A stretch of 64,000 nt of DNA from Calliopum simillimum (GCA_951812925.1 OX638368.1:80396909-80460908), one strand, 5' to 3'. Shown: positions 30,920-41,681, numbered from the stretch's first letter. Notes: generated by a model from the sequence alone, not told the origin. Made by a program: numbers and translations.

Positions 30920-31244
30920 AGTAATGTAAAGATACATTACATAGTAATTGTAATTATTACTTTATATAAAGCACAACACTATAACTCCACAAACTTAGTA
31001 TGGTTTTGCAATATTGCTTTAATGTCTATTTGTTTACTTGAATTTAGTCATGTACTGAAATATGTTTTAATGTGACGTAAGTTTGTAATGTTACGGTTCT
31101 TTTTGTTGTAAAGAGCTTTTAGTACTGAAGCATTTAAAGAAAAGCTTTTGAGTTTACATAGTTTAAGCAAAGTATTAAAAATAAATAGTTTTCAGTTTTC
31201 GAAGAAGAAACCAACTGAGTTTCATTAAAGCTCAATATATAACT
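30920..31244 (+). repeat. 3' LTR of the inner gypsy element
   Basis: 325 bp, AGTAATG to ATAACT, followed by ATAT (31245-31248), the second copy of the target duplication. Confidence 0.93.
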
Positions 31245-31246
31245 AT

Positions 31247-31623
31247 ATGCAAGAAAAACTTAATTTGTTTATAAGAAACTGTCTGAAATGTATATATTAT
31301 TCCGCGCCATTACGAAAAAATGAAAGAAATCTGTACAATATTCCGAAGATATCGGAGCCTTTTGACACATTGCACATTGACCATTTTGGCCCATTACCTT
31401 CGGTAAATTCGAGACATAAGTATGTGTTTGCGGTGATAGACTCTTTTACGAAGTTTGTTAAGTTGTACCCGGTAAATACACCTGGGACGAAAGAAGCTTG
31501 TCAAGCATTGGATAAGTATTTTGAATATTATAGTAGACCATGTAGAATAATTAGTGATCGCGGTACAAGTTTTACTTCTACGGATTTCTCGAAATTTGTA
31601 ACAGATAGGAATATAGAGCATAT
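31247..31623 (+). pseudogene. pol: Integrase core of the outer gypsy, first part
   Basis: After the inner element the outer integrase resumes: end of the zinc finger (NCLKCIYYS), then LHIDHFGPLP with the first catalytic Asp, VFAVIDSFTKFVKLYPV and IISDRGTSFTS with the second Asp. It is interrupted at 31623 (codons for NIEHM) by a foldback; the third catalytic residue lies beyond, at 33465. Removing the foldback and one ATAT copy restores the reading phase at this junction. Confidence 0.9.
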
Positions 31624-33460
31624 GGGCAAATCCGAAAATAATCTCCTCTTATATGACCCAGTTTTTAAAAAAAAAATTTTTTCATGTACAATAACCAAAT
31701 GTGGTGGAATTTATTCGTAGACGTAAAATTTTCGAACTGAGGGGGTGTCAGGAGGTCGTTTTATCTGAAAATTTTGGGAAAATCGAGATTTTCGATACTA
31801 TACGGGAGAGCACATACTTCAGAAGTAGTAGATATGTTACGGGGCACCTTTCCAAATATTCTGAAGTAAAATTCAAAAAAATCGTATGTGGGTCGTGGCG
31901 ACAAAATGGGTTAAAAAGTCTAAATCACTCATTACGGCCACATAACAGGTCCTAAAATTCTGAAAAAAATCAAGCAAGTTCCTTGATAAAAAATAAATCA
32001 ACTTTGCTTATGATATTTTCTAATCTAAGCGCCCCCTGCCGAGTAAAAAATTAAAAACGCTAAATTTTGGGTAAAAAATGCGATTATTGGCGATATGCGA
32101 TCGAGCACACCATAGCGACACATAGGGTAAGATAGCGGGATATCTAACAAATATTCTGGAAAAAAATTCAGAAAAATCGTATGTGGGTCGTGGCGTCAGA
32201 ATGGGTTGAAAAGTTTAAATCGCTCATTACGGCCACGTAACAGGTCCTAAAATTCTGAAAAAAATCAAGCAAATTCCTTGATATAAAATAAAGCGAATTT
32301 GTTTACGATGTTTTTTTAATTTAAGCGCCTCCTGCCGAGTAAAAAATTAAAAACGCTAATTTTTGGGTAAAAACGTGATTTTTGGCGAAAAGCGAAATTT
32401 TGAGTTTTTTCATTTTTTGCTCCAAATGAGGGGCTCAAATTAAAGAAACATCATAAAAAAAGTCGATTTATTTTTTCTCAGGGAATTTGCTTAATTTTTT
32501 TCAGAATTTTAGGACCTGTTACGTGGCCGTAATGAGCGATTTAAACTTTTTAACCCATTCTGGCGCCACAACCCACATAGGATTTTTTTGAATTTTACTC
32601 CAGAATGTTTGTTAGATATCCCGCTATCTTGCCTTATGTGTCGCTATGGTGTGCTCGATCGCATATCGCCAATAATCGCATTTTTTACCCCAAAATTAGC
32701 GTTTTTAATTTTTTACTCGGCAGGGGGCGCTCAAATTAAAAAAACATCGTAAACAAATTCGCTTTATTTTATATCAAGGAATTAGCTTGATTTTTTTCAG
32801 AATTTTAGGACCTGTTACGTGGCCGTAATGAGCGATTCAAACTTTTTAACCCATTCTGACGCCACGACCCACATACGATTTTTCTGAATTTTACTCCAGA
32901 ATATTTGTTAGATATCCCGCTATCTTACCCTATGTGTCGCTATGGTGTGCTCGATCGCATATCGCCAATAATCGCATTTTTTACCCAAAATTTAGCGTTT
33001 TTAATTTTTTACTCGGCAGGGGGCGCTTAGATTAAAAAATATCATAAGCAAAGTCGATTTATTTTTTATCAAGGAACTTGCTTGATTTATTTCAGAATTT
33101 TAGGACCTGTTATGTGGCCGTAATAAGTGATTTAGACTTTTTAACCCATTTTGTCGCCACGACCCACATACGATTTTTTTGAATTTTACTTCAGAATATT
33201 TGAAAAGGTGCCCCGTAACATATCTACTACTTCTGAAGTATGTGCTCTCCCGTATAGTATCGAAAATCTCGATTTTCCCAAAACTTTCAGATAAAACGAC
33301 CTCCTGACACCCCCTCAGGTCGAAAATTTTTTGTTCGCCTATTGGAAATTGCAGCTCATACGTCTACGAATAAATTCCACCACATTTGGCTATGGTACAT
33401 GAAAAATTTTTTTTTTTAAAAACTGGGTCATATAAGAGGAGATTATTTTAGGATTTGCCC
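31624..33460. mobile_element. Foldback element in integrase, ATAT duplicated
   Basis: GGGCAAATCC (31624) faces GGATTTGCCC (to 33460), with ATAT outside both ends (31620-31623, 33461-33464). The arms pair over most of the 1837 bp. Within the arms a block of about 300 bp containing CGTATGTGGGTCGTGGCG is repeated, two copies on the left (near 31880, 32176) and three in reverse on the right (near 32560, 32865, 33160), so the right arm is longer. Drosophila FB elements have a similar mix of direct and inverted repeats. No gene; frames here are artefacts. Confidence 0.9.
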
Positions 33461-33464
33461 ATAT

Positions 33465-33675
33465 AAAGGTGGCAGTTGCATCACCTCAATCAAATGGTCA
33501 GGTCGAGCGCATGAATAGAGATCTAAAGGCAATGCTAGCAAAATTGGCTGAATCAGCAGCACATGCTTGTCGGTGATCAAAGTAAAGATCCCGTTAGCTA
33601 TGAATTAGATCCTGATGGTAACCTGGTTGGATAGAAATAAAATTATTGTAGATTTGACTTTGATTTTGAAGGTAA
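33465..33675 (+). pseudogene. pol: Integrase end of the outer gypsy
   Basis: VAVASPQSNGQVERMNRDLK contains the third catalytic residue (E in QVERMN). After LAKLAESAA the frame jumps, by a deletion, to a short C-terminal segment (LVGDQSKDPVSYELDPDG) ending at TAG near 33632. Most of the integrase C-terminal domain is gone. Confidence 0.85.
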
Positions 33676-34778
33676 CCCAGTGTGCCAAACGGACTCGTTT
33701 CGGATCCGTAACGGGTTCATATTTTCGTTCTTTTTATCCGTTACGGAATCCGTTACGTATCCGTTACTGATCCGTTTGCGGGAAGGATTCCTAAAAAAAA
33801 AAACGAATCGTTTTTTCTTCTTTTATGGATCCGTTTCGAACCTGTAACTTACATCAAAAACGAATTCAAAACGGATTCGCTTTTAATAATGTTAATGCTG
33901 CTTATAAAAAAAAAAGAAAACAGGGTGAAGCGCTTATTTTTAATTAAAAAAAAAACAAAATAACAAAAAAAAAAAATTACTAGCCCGGCCGGGAGTCGAA
34001 CTCAGGCTCCCGGGGTATTACTCTTTCATACACGAGACGTTAGACAACTAGGCTATTGACCGATATGATGTTTACTTAACTGATGTAGACTTATTTGATG
34101 TTGAGATTTAAAGTTTGTATTTTAAACAAATTTCTGTTGTTTTTTTATAAGTATTCTGTGTTGTTTTTCTTCCCTTCTTTTGATAAAAAATGTTATATAC
34201 TCAAATTTGGAATCAAAAACATTTTTTCAAACAGAGTTTGAAAAGTTTACAAAAAATCATACGCAATAAAATAAAAAGAAAAAAAAAACAAATCAAAAAT
34301 ATTTTTTTTTATCATAAAAATTAAATAAAGCAAATCTGTTTTGAGTACGTATTTGAAGTATTTACGGAATCGAAACGGATTTGCCCAGGTTCGAATCCTA
34401 CCAGAGGTGGATTTTTACCCTTTATTTTTCTTCCTTTTTTTCTTTTTATTATTTTTTAATTGCTAATAGGCGCATCAAAACGGTTTTTTTCTGTAAATAT
34501 ACAGCATTAACATATTTAAAAGCAAATCCGTTTTGAATTCGTTTTTACATAAGTTTCGGATTCGAAACGGGCCCGCACTGTGGAATTTAATTTTTTTTTA
34601 TTCGCTAATAAGCGCTTCAAAATGTTTTTTTTTTTATCTAAACAAAGCGTTTTGAATTCGTTTTTGATGTACGTTACGGGTTCGAAATGGATCCGTTACC
34701 GCGGATTACGTTTTATATACCTTTATGAACTCGTAATGGATTCGAAACGGATCCTCATCCGTTTTTGTGCACATTGGG
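33676..34778. mobile_element. 1.1-kb TIR element, copy 2
   Basis: Full-length relative of 17372-18480: left end CCCAGTGTGCCAAACGG, right end GTGCACATTGGG. The minus-strand tRNA-like block is at 33982-34064 and the plus-strand GGTTCGAATCC box near 34388. Its left end lies next to TAA (33673-33675); the matching TAA is not at its own right end but after copy 3 (36052-36054). Confidence 0.9.
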
Positions 34779-34790
34779 AACACTTAAGTA

Positions 34791-34955
34791 CACAGTGTGC
34801 CAGACGGTTCATATCTCCGCTTTTTTATCCGTTACGGATCCGTTACTGATCCGTTTGCGGGAGAGATTCCTAAAAAAAAGCGAATCGTTTTTTTTTTCAG
34901 TAACGGATCCGTAACGGATAAAAAAGCGGATATATGAACCGTCTGGCACACTGGG
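34791..34955. mobile_element. Short palindromic derivative of the 1.1-kb family
   Basis: CAGTGTGCCAGACGGTTCAT and its near-perfect complement ATGAACCGTCTGGCACACTG bracket a 165-bp hairpin with ATCCGTTACGGATCCGTTAC in each arm. It lies between copies 2 and 3. A truncated relative is at 52975-53052 with the same CAGACGGTTCAT variant, so this is a distinct short subfamily. Confidence 0.85.
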
Positions 34956-34957
34956 TA

Positions 34958-36051
34958 CCCAGTGTGCCAAACGGACTCGTTTCGGATCCGTAACGGGTTC
35001 ATATTTTCGTTCTTTTTATCCGTTACGGAATCCGTTCCGTATCCGTTACTGATCCGTTTGCGGGAAGGATTCCTAAAAAAAAAACGAATCGTTTTTTCTT
35101 CTTTTATGGATCCGTTTCGAACCTGTAACGTACATCAAAAACGAATTCAAAACGGATTCGCTTTTAATAATGTTAATGCTGCTTATTAAAAAAAAGAAAA
35201 CAGGGTGAAGCGCTTAATTTTAATTAAAAAAAACAAAATAACAAAAAAAAAAAAAAATTACTAGCCCGGCCGGGAGTCGAACTCAGGCTCCCGGGGTATT
35301 ACTCTTTCATACACGAGACGGTAGACAACTAGGCTATTGACCGATATGATGTTTACTTAACTGATGTAGACTTATTTGATGTTGAGATTTAAAGTTTGTA
35401 TATTGAACAAATTTCTGTTGTTTTCTATAAGTATTCTGTGTTGTTTTTCTTTCCTTCTTTTGATAAAAAATGTTATATACTCAAATTTGGAATCAAAAAC
35501 ATTTTTTCAAACAGAGTTTGAAAAGTTTACAAAAAATCATACGCAATAAAATAAAAAGAAAAAAAAAAACAAATCAAAAATATTTTTTTTATCATAAAAA
35601 TTAAATAAAGCAAATCCGTTTTGAGTTCGTATTTAAGTATTTACGGATTCGAAACGGATTTGCCCAGGTTCGAATCCTACCAGAGGTAGATTTTTACCCT
35701 TTATTTTTCTTCCTTTTTTTTATTATTTTTTAATTGCTAATAGGCGCATCAAAACGGTTTTTTTCTGTAAATATACAGCATTAACATATTTAAAAGCAAA
35801 TCCGTTTTGAATTCGTTTTTACATAAGTTTCGGATTCGAAACGGGCCCGCACTGCGGAATTTAATTTTTTTTTATTCGCTAATAAGCGCTTCAAAGTGTT
35901 TTTTTTTTATCTAAATAAAGCGTTTTGAATTCGTTTTTGATGTACGTTACGGGTTCGAAATGGATCCGTTACCGCGGATTACGTTTTTTATACCTTTATG
36001 AACTCGTAATGGATTCGAAACGGATCCTCATCCGTTTTTGTGCACATTGGG
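34958..36051. mobile_element. 1.1-kb TIR element, copy 3
   Basis: CCCAGTGTGCC at 34958 to ATTGGG at 36051, with the same internal order as copies 1 and 2; tRNA-like block at 35263-35345 (minus), B box near 35668. It is followed by TAA, which pairs with the TAA before copy 2, so copies 2, the short hairpin and copy 3 behave as a single 2.4-kb composite insertion. Confidence 0.9.
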
Positions 36052-36110
36052 TAAGAACAATATCAAATAAGTAACAATCGAGGACGATTCTTTTGTCAGA
36101 ATGGCCGAAT

Positions 36111-36329
36111 TGTAATAAGTACCATATCTAGTCTATTATTCTTTATTCTTTCATGCCTATTCATTCGTTGTTTCATAATTCGTTCTGTTTCGTATTTTTA
36201 AGCGTAGGTATAGAGAAATATTTCTGTAACGGCCGATTCATTCTGTTAATAGATTCTGATGAGTTCGTTTGTTTTAAGAAACAATCTTGGTTAATAAACA
36301 GTTTTAAGAATAAAAAAGCATATATTGCA
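36111..36329 (+). repeat. 3' LTR of the outer gypsy element
   Basis: TGTAATAAGTACC to ATATATTGCA, followed by CAAG. The stretch before it (GAGGACGATTCTTTTG...AATGGCCGAA) is the end of the internal region and resembles the 3' leader of mdg3-like elements; no classical polypurine tract touches the LTR. Confidence 0.93.
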
Positions 36330-36455
36330 CAAGGTCAAATTTTCAATCGAAAATGCGCCGAACTAAAGTTGAACGAAGAGATATGGTTGCTTAGAATTGA
36401 ATGAACTTTCACATAGGGGGTAGCCGAGGTCGGCGTGGAAATCGGTCCTAATACA
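36330..36455. mobile_element. Right part of the foldback split by gypsy
   Basis: CAAGGTCAAATTTTCAATCG continues the sequence broken at 22001. It ends with CATAGGGGGTAGCCGAGGTC...GGTCCTAAT, the inverse of the left terminus at 10830. This gives direct evidence for the empty site of the outer gypsy element. Confidence 0.85.
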
Positions 36456-36611
36456 TATATTTACATACATTTTAAGCTCGTATAAGAAGAGAAGATAAAT
36501 AGCAGCCAATTCTAAATAACTAAATACGATTTGAAATATTTTTGCATTTCCCAAAAATTTAAAAATTGGAAATTGCGTTTTAAGGTATCGCTATATATAC
36601 TAGAAGCAAAA

Positions 36612-39356
36612 TAAAATTATCCCGAAACCAACTCAAAAGTTAGAGGGACTGTTAAAACCGATAACTGCATCATTTTTTTTTTTAGTTCCGAGAAAAACTA
36701 ATGGAGCACTTTTGATTCTACTGAAGGCCCATTTCGGCTGAAAACATGTTTTTTGATCATAACTTTTTTCCATTACAAAAAAGATGCCCGAGGGTGCTTT
36801 ACAAAAACAGACTTACAGTTCTTACAAAAATTTTGACGTTTAAAAATTATAATTTTTTTTTGGGGATATAGATAATATTCGAGTCTGAAAATCGATTTTT
36901 TTACGTTTTTCAATAAGGCAGCCGGGAAAACGATTTTTTACTCAAAACCAAAGCATCTTATAAAAAAAGAGCAAACGGAAAAAAATGCTTTCAACTGTCC
37001 CAAAAATACGTGTGAATTTTTTCAGAATTTTTTGAGAAATTTTATAGTTTTGCAAATACACAGGTTTACAAAAATAAAAAATGTCATGGCGTTTTGACTA
37101 GACTATGTGTTTCCTAGGGACTTTGACGTCCTGAATCCGAATCGTCCGTTTTTTCCAGAACGTCTGAGAAAAAAGATTTCAAGGTTATATGAAGGTCAAA
37201 ATGGGGTTCATGTGTCGTTTAGTGATAAATTCGCAAAAATTCTGAAACTAATTTTTAATCATTGAACTCTTAGGTCTTAAAAAGAATATGTGATCAAAAA
37301 GGGTATCTCGGACTTAGTTTCGTAGATATAGCTATCGGAAGATCAGAATATATATCTTCTATGAAAACCGCTATAAGTTAGGAACCCCTGGATGGATTTG
37401 AAAAATATTTTTGTCATATAAAAGGTATTTTATTGTTGTTGTTATTGTTGTTGTTGTTTTTGGTGTTGTTGATTTATTTGTTGTTGTAATTGAAAAATTT
37501 CACAAAATTTCAGAAAAGCTCATGTCTCGAAAACTATGAATCCAATTGAAAATATGCTAAAACATTTTTATAGGCTGTCATATGACACCAATATTTTAGA
37601 AATCCATCCAGGGGTTCCCAACTTATAGCGGTTTTCATAGAAGAAATATCCGGATCTTCCGATGGCTATATCTCCGAAACTATGTAGGTTCGAGATACCC
37701 TTTTGGATCACATATTATTTTTAAGACTTAAGGATTCAATGATAAAGAATTAGTTTTAGATTTTTAGCGAATCTATCACTAAACGACACATGACCTCTAT
37801 ATGACCTTGAAATATTTTTTCTCAGACGTTCTGGAAAAAACAGACCCGCGATTTGGATTCAAAGTCCCTAGGAAACACATAGTCTGGTCAAAACGCCATG
37901 ACATTTTTTTTTTTTTTTGTAAACCTGTGATATTTATCAAGTTGAGTCTTCTTTTGTTAAACTTATGTTCGTCAGCAAAATGCTAGGTTTACTCAAAACC
38001 AAGGCATCTACGAAAAAATTTCATGAGACGTAAAATGCTTAGAACCCTTCAAAGAATGGGTGTGAATTTTTTCAGAATTTTTTTATTTTTTGGACCGTTT
38101 TGAAAAATTATAAAATGTTTCCAAAAATTCACACGTAGGGTAGAAGGGGGCGGACACGTGGGAGGCTTCATCAGTGCCAAATTTTGCGATTTCTATCCGC
38201 ACTTACTCCCGCGTGTAAACCAAAAAGTCTTACTCCTGATGGTACGCAGCTATCATAAAAATTTCTCTGCGTAATTCGGCTAGGGTGCGTAGTTAGTCGT
38301 GATTTTGTATTTTTATAGCAAGCAACAAGCAAATATTACATCATTTGCTTGTTGCTTTTTGTTTATAAAGCATAAAATTTCAGTTTTTTTTTTACCAGAT
38401 ACTTAAATATATTATTACTGTTAATACTACATTTAAGATTTGCAAAATAAATAAAAGATAACTGCGAAATTTTGGAAATTTGGAAACAAGTGGATAAGAG
38501 AGGATTCGTCAAGTGTAAATGGGAAGATTCGACAACTGAAATTTATACATATGATTCAATTATTTTCCATGAATCTGATTTTTCACAAGATATGGAGTTC
38601 GGTACTTATGCCGATGTGCAAATGGATATAGAATCAGCCTGAATCATGTCTCGAACTCGTTCAAGGCTCTGACCTTCCTGGTCCGAATGATTTGCTGGAT
38701 ATGACCCCGATTGAAGACGACAACCCTGATTTTCGTTCTCCCATTGTATCACCGGAAGCAATTCGTCTTTTACCATCTACATTCAAAAGATTGAAGGTTT
38801 CAAATAATCAAGGGAATCAAGAATTTATATGACTGACGAAGCCTCCCCAAAAGTGGGAGGTTTCGTCATTTATTTTAACTTTGCTATTTTCGGAAATGTG
38901 ATCAATAAACCAAACATATCGATTTTTTTGTAATTTATAAAAGAAGCACACTTATTCATGCATAGTCTATGTGTATTCAAAATAACATGCACAATTGCAT
39001 TTGGAAGATATAAGGACTTTTTTGTTAGGGTGTCGAAACCTCCCCCTTCTCCCATATTTTTTGGATAATAATAAGCATTTTTTGCCATATACACTTTTTT
39101 CGTTAGATGCTTCGCTTGAGTAAAAAATTGTTTTCCCGGCCGTGTTCAAAAAGAAAAACGTAAAAAATCGATTTTTGGAACCAAATATTATCTATACTCA
39201 CAAAAAAAAGTCATGACCAAAAAACATGTTTCGTTAGCCGAAATAGACTTTCAGTAGAATTAAAAGTGCTCCATTGGTTTCTTTCAGAATGAAAAAAAGG
39301 ATGCAGATACCGTTTTGAGTCCCTCTAACTTCTGAGTCGGTTTCGGGATAAATCTA
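36612..39356. mobile_element. 2.7-kb hairpin element with cargo
   Basis: ATTATCCCGAAACCAACTCA at about 36617 is inverted at 39330-39352, and the outer arms pair through the CATTTCGGCTGAAAACATG block (36728 against about 39230) and the CCGGGAAAACGATTTTTT block. An inner inverted pair (37070-37440 against 37580-37930, turn near 37510 in a GTT-rich run) contains CTTCCGATGGCTATATCTCC, shared with the 1-kb region. A non-palindromic stretch, 38150-38880, includes a coding-like segment. Confidence 0.7.
38466..38832 (+). pseudogene. Unrecognised coding segment inside the hairpin element
   Basis: Frame one, 38466-38642, has no ATG and reads a protein-like stretch (LEIWKQVDKRGFVKCKWEDS; FHESDFSQDMEFGTYADVQM) ending at TGA. 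One base out of phase, 38641-38829 continues (LELVQGSDLPGPNDLLDMTP; DDNPDFRSPIVSPEAIRLLP) to TGA 38830. Codon use and acidic/proline composition look like a true protein, unlike the neighbouring AT-rich repeats. Together they suggest one old ORF of over 120 codons with a single frameshift. I recognise no family. It could be a captured host exon or the element's own gene. A 14-bp hairpin (38834-38868, TGACGAAGCCTCCC) directly follows the stop, and GTGGGAGGCTTCATCA near 38159 could pair with its first half. Confidence 0.5.
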
Positions 39357-39656
39357 AATTTCCACCCGGTCTAATGTAAACGAAAGAAATTATCATTGGA
39401 ATTGTATTTAAAAAGAAAACATGCGTACGAATTCCCTCCGTAGTCTGTGGAAATACCTACATCTGGATCTTCCGATGGCTACATCTCCGAAACTAGATCC
39501 GAGCCACACTTTTCATTACATATCCTTAGAATCAAAAGCATAATAATACATATAACAAAGGTTTAAAAATATGTTAGGTGTCGCCAAAGTAAACTGAAGC
39601 CAAAAATCTTATCTCCAAAATCAATTATAAAACTGCTTGAACTGTTTTGGGCTTAC

Positions 39657-39790
39657 GTTTCAATTATTTTGATATCCTGATACTTCGATTTCTCCTCATG
39701 AAGAATATTCTTCACACGCAAAGAGAAAGATTGACCTGGCCACAAGTCATCCTGGATTTCACTAAACCATTTATTAGCAATTGAGTTCAT
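39657..39790 (-). CDS. Spermidine synthase, first coding exon (probable)
   Basis: From ATG 39790 (minus) the frame reads MNSIANKWFSEIQDDLWPGQ, then SFSLRVKNILHEEKSKYQDI and KIIET, with the last codon split before GTAAGC, a good splice donor (intron starts 39656). WF(S/R)E...LWPGQxxSLxV...SxYQDI is the conserved N-terminus of spermidine synthase, the aminopropyltransferase making spermidine from putrescine and decarboxylated S-adenosylmethionine in the cytosol. The exon ends just before the conserved TYGxVLVLDG segment. No later exon was found downstream on this strand, so either the intron is longer than 39 kb or this is a duplicated or orphaned fragment. The protein match is strong; gene integrity is unknown. 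Confidence 0.78.
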
Positions 39791-40719
39791 TATTCAATTT
39801 TTATAGAAATATGTTTTTGTCTTTTAAAAAAAAAAAATATTAAAAAGCACTTGATTCGAAACCCACACACGGATTAGCTTACCAAAGGTTATCTTTCAAG
39901 CTATAATCGGATGATCTATTCACATACAAACCCCGACTTCGATCACTACGGATCAGTGTTGCCAGAGATTTTTTGAGAAAGTTACATATTTCTTGCTAAG
40001 AAGTTACATTTTTTCATAAAAAGTTACATTTTGGAAACGCTTTAAATAAAAGCTTATTAGAAGCATATTTTTTACAATTTTTTTTTTTTTTTTTTATTAA
40101 TTAACAAAGTCCTCAGACGGATAAAATTCCGTGTATGAGAGGATGCATAAACTTAATAAACAAAGTTATGAAATTAAATAAATAAATTTTACATTTTTTC
40201 TACATTTGGAAATAGCAAGTTATTATCACATGTGATGTGAATTCAAGCAGAACAAAAAATTTTTTTCATTAATTTAAAAAAAAATGGATTTTTGAACTTA
40301 ATTTTTTTAATGCTTTTATGGACCGGAAAAATCTGGTGTTTTTTTTTCGAAAACAAGATCTGTAATTTATTTTAAAAAATCAAATTTTTGTTTCAGAAAA
40401 AAATACTGTTTAATTTCCTAAGCTAGAATTAATACCTATATATAAAATAACTAATTAATTTTTCTGAATAAGAGTTTTTGTAAATCAACAATTTTGGCTA
40501 CATATTCTTATGCACTGCCTATTGGAAAATTCATCAATCAATGAGGAATTATTACCCTATGGCGTCTACACTATTTTTATATAAATTTTTCTATTATTAA
40601 ATATATTAAGCCCTTTCAGTTTATCTTTTTTGTTTCTCATCCGAAAAGTCCACTTTTCTTTTTGTTACTTATGGTCATATAATGCCTAGTCAATCAAAAG
40701 ATTTCAAAAATTGTTTTTC
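39791..40719. other. Upstream region of the exon; AT-rich, short repeats
   Basis: 39791-39950 would be the 5' UTR/promoter side of the minus-strand exon; no convincing core promoter was seen. AAGTTACAT is repeated three times near 39980-40030. A run of about 20 T at 40080-40097 followed by ATTAATTAACAAAGTCC could be the poly-A end of a minus-strand retro-insertion. The stretch 40600-40719 leads into the gap and may hold the 3' end of LINE copy B. Confidence 0.45.
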
Positions 40720-40919
40720 NNNNNNNNNNNNNNNNNNNNNNNNNNNNNNNNNNNNNNNNNNNNNNNNNNNNNNNNNNNNNNNNNNNNNNNNNNNNNNNNN
40801 NNNNNNNNNNNNNNNNNNNNNNNNNNNNNNNNNNNNNNNNNNNNNNNNNNNNNNNNNNNNNNNNNNNNNNNNNNNNNNNNNNNNNNNNNNNNNNNNNNNN
40901 NNNNNNNNNNNNNNNNNNN
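40720..40919. other. Assembly gap (200 N)
   Basis: Exactly 200 N, a conventional placeholder, so the real distance is unknown. It falls in the C-terminal region of LINE copy B; frames crossing it are meaningless. Confidence 0.99.
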
Positions 40920-41620
40920 CACTGAGCAAAAATTACTTCTTAATGAGTATGTATCACGTATTGGGCTACGCAAATAGCCACCTCTCATAAAGAATATTTT
41001 CAAAACTTTAAAATAGTACAGTTGACGAACTGGTAGAATTTTGCATCGTCTAAACAAGTCCATAGAATGAGCTAGGCGTGAGCTGTTACAAATAATTCTT
41101 ATCGCACAGTTTTGTAGTACAACTATAGGTTGCAATTTATTTAAATAAGCACCACCCCAACAACTTATGCCGTATTCCAACTTGGAATGGAATAAACCAA
41201 AATAAACTGCTTTTAAAGTCCTATTCGAGATGTATTTTCTGAGACAGTAGAAACCGCGAACAGCAGCGAGTAGATACTTTCTTAAATTTGAAATTTGTTC
41301 ACTCCAATTGAAATTACAATCTATGGTGATACCTAAGTATTTGTAACTATCTACCTTTTCAATTTGAAACAATTAGAGCTGCAAGAATTATTGCAGTTAA
41401 AAAAGGTTTCATTACATCTATTGAAGCAACTATTGCTGTACAAAATATGATTCTGGCAATTAGCATCATGAAATATTATGTCAAGATCCGAATTTTGAAT
41501 TTTGGTGTGGAAAAACATGATTTTTGTCTTGTTACTGACTATTAGTTTATGTTCTGCAAACCAAAATGTTAACATCATGGTTTATATCCACAATCAAATC
41601 TAAAGGAGAGAGACTGTTGA
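40920..41620 (-). pseudogene. LINE copy B: C-terminal part of ORF2
   Basis: It begins (minus) just after the point where copy A is inserted: DLIVDINHDVNIL, then, after a one-base shift, WFAEHKLIVSNKTKIMFF, the helix-and-thumb region after FADD. Next come YKYLGITIDCNFNWSEQIS, GLFHSKLEYGISCWGGAY and the C-terminal KILPVRQLYYFKVLKIFF segment. It parallels copy A (GIFHSKLKYGISCWGSAY; KTKILPVRHLFYFKVLKVFY). It runs into the assembly gap. Confidence 0.85.
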
Positions 41621-41681
41621 GGGGTACGCACGTATTTTTTTCAAGCTCTTACTAAAGTTAGTTTTTTTTATTATATTAAAT

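Larger units (their letters stand above)
25684..31244 (+). mobile_element. Errantivirus-like Ty3/gypsy retrotransposon (inner)
   Basis: LTRs start AGTAATG and end ATAACT, and the target is duplicated as ATAT (25680-25683, 31245-31248). AGT...ACT ends with an ATAT target are the signature of the 17.6/297 branch of insect gypsy elements. Total 5561 bp: gag, protease, RT, RNase H, integrase. No env frame follows integrase; only about 240 bp lie between its stop and the 3' LTR. The LTRs differ at about three positions in 325 (about 99% identity), so it is young and clearly later than its host gypsy. Confidence 0.93.
22002..36329 (+). mobile_element. Ty3/gypsy LTR retrotransposon (outer), heavily nested
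   Basis: Two LTRs (217 and 219 bp) frame the element, and CAAG is duplicated outside (21998-22001, 36330-36333). Order: LTR, primer site, gag with protease, RT, RNase H, integrase, LTR. There is no env. Removing the nested insertions (25684-31244, 31624-33460, 33676-36051) and their duplications leaves about 4.5 kb, small for a gypsy element, with a deletion in integrase. Frameshifts, a stop and two changed catalytic residues make it inactive. Zinc-knuckle gag and tRNA-Leu priming recall the mdg3/blastopia group, which is inference. Confidence 0.93.

Noticed and set aside
40682..41372. Frames crossing the N run
   Set aside because: Artificial: the gap contains no sequence and its length is a placeholder.
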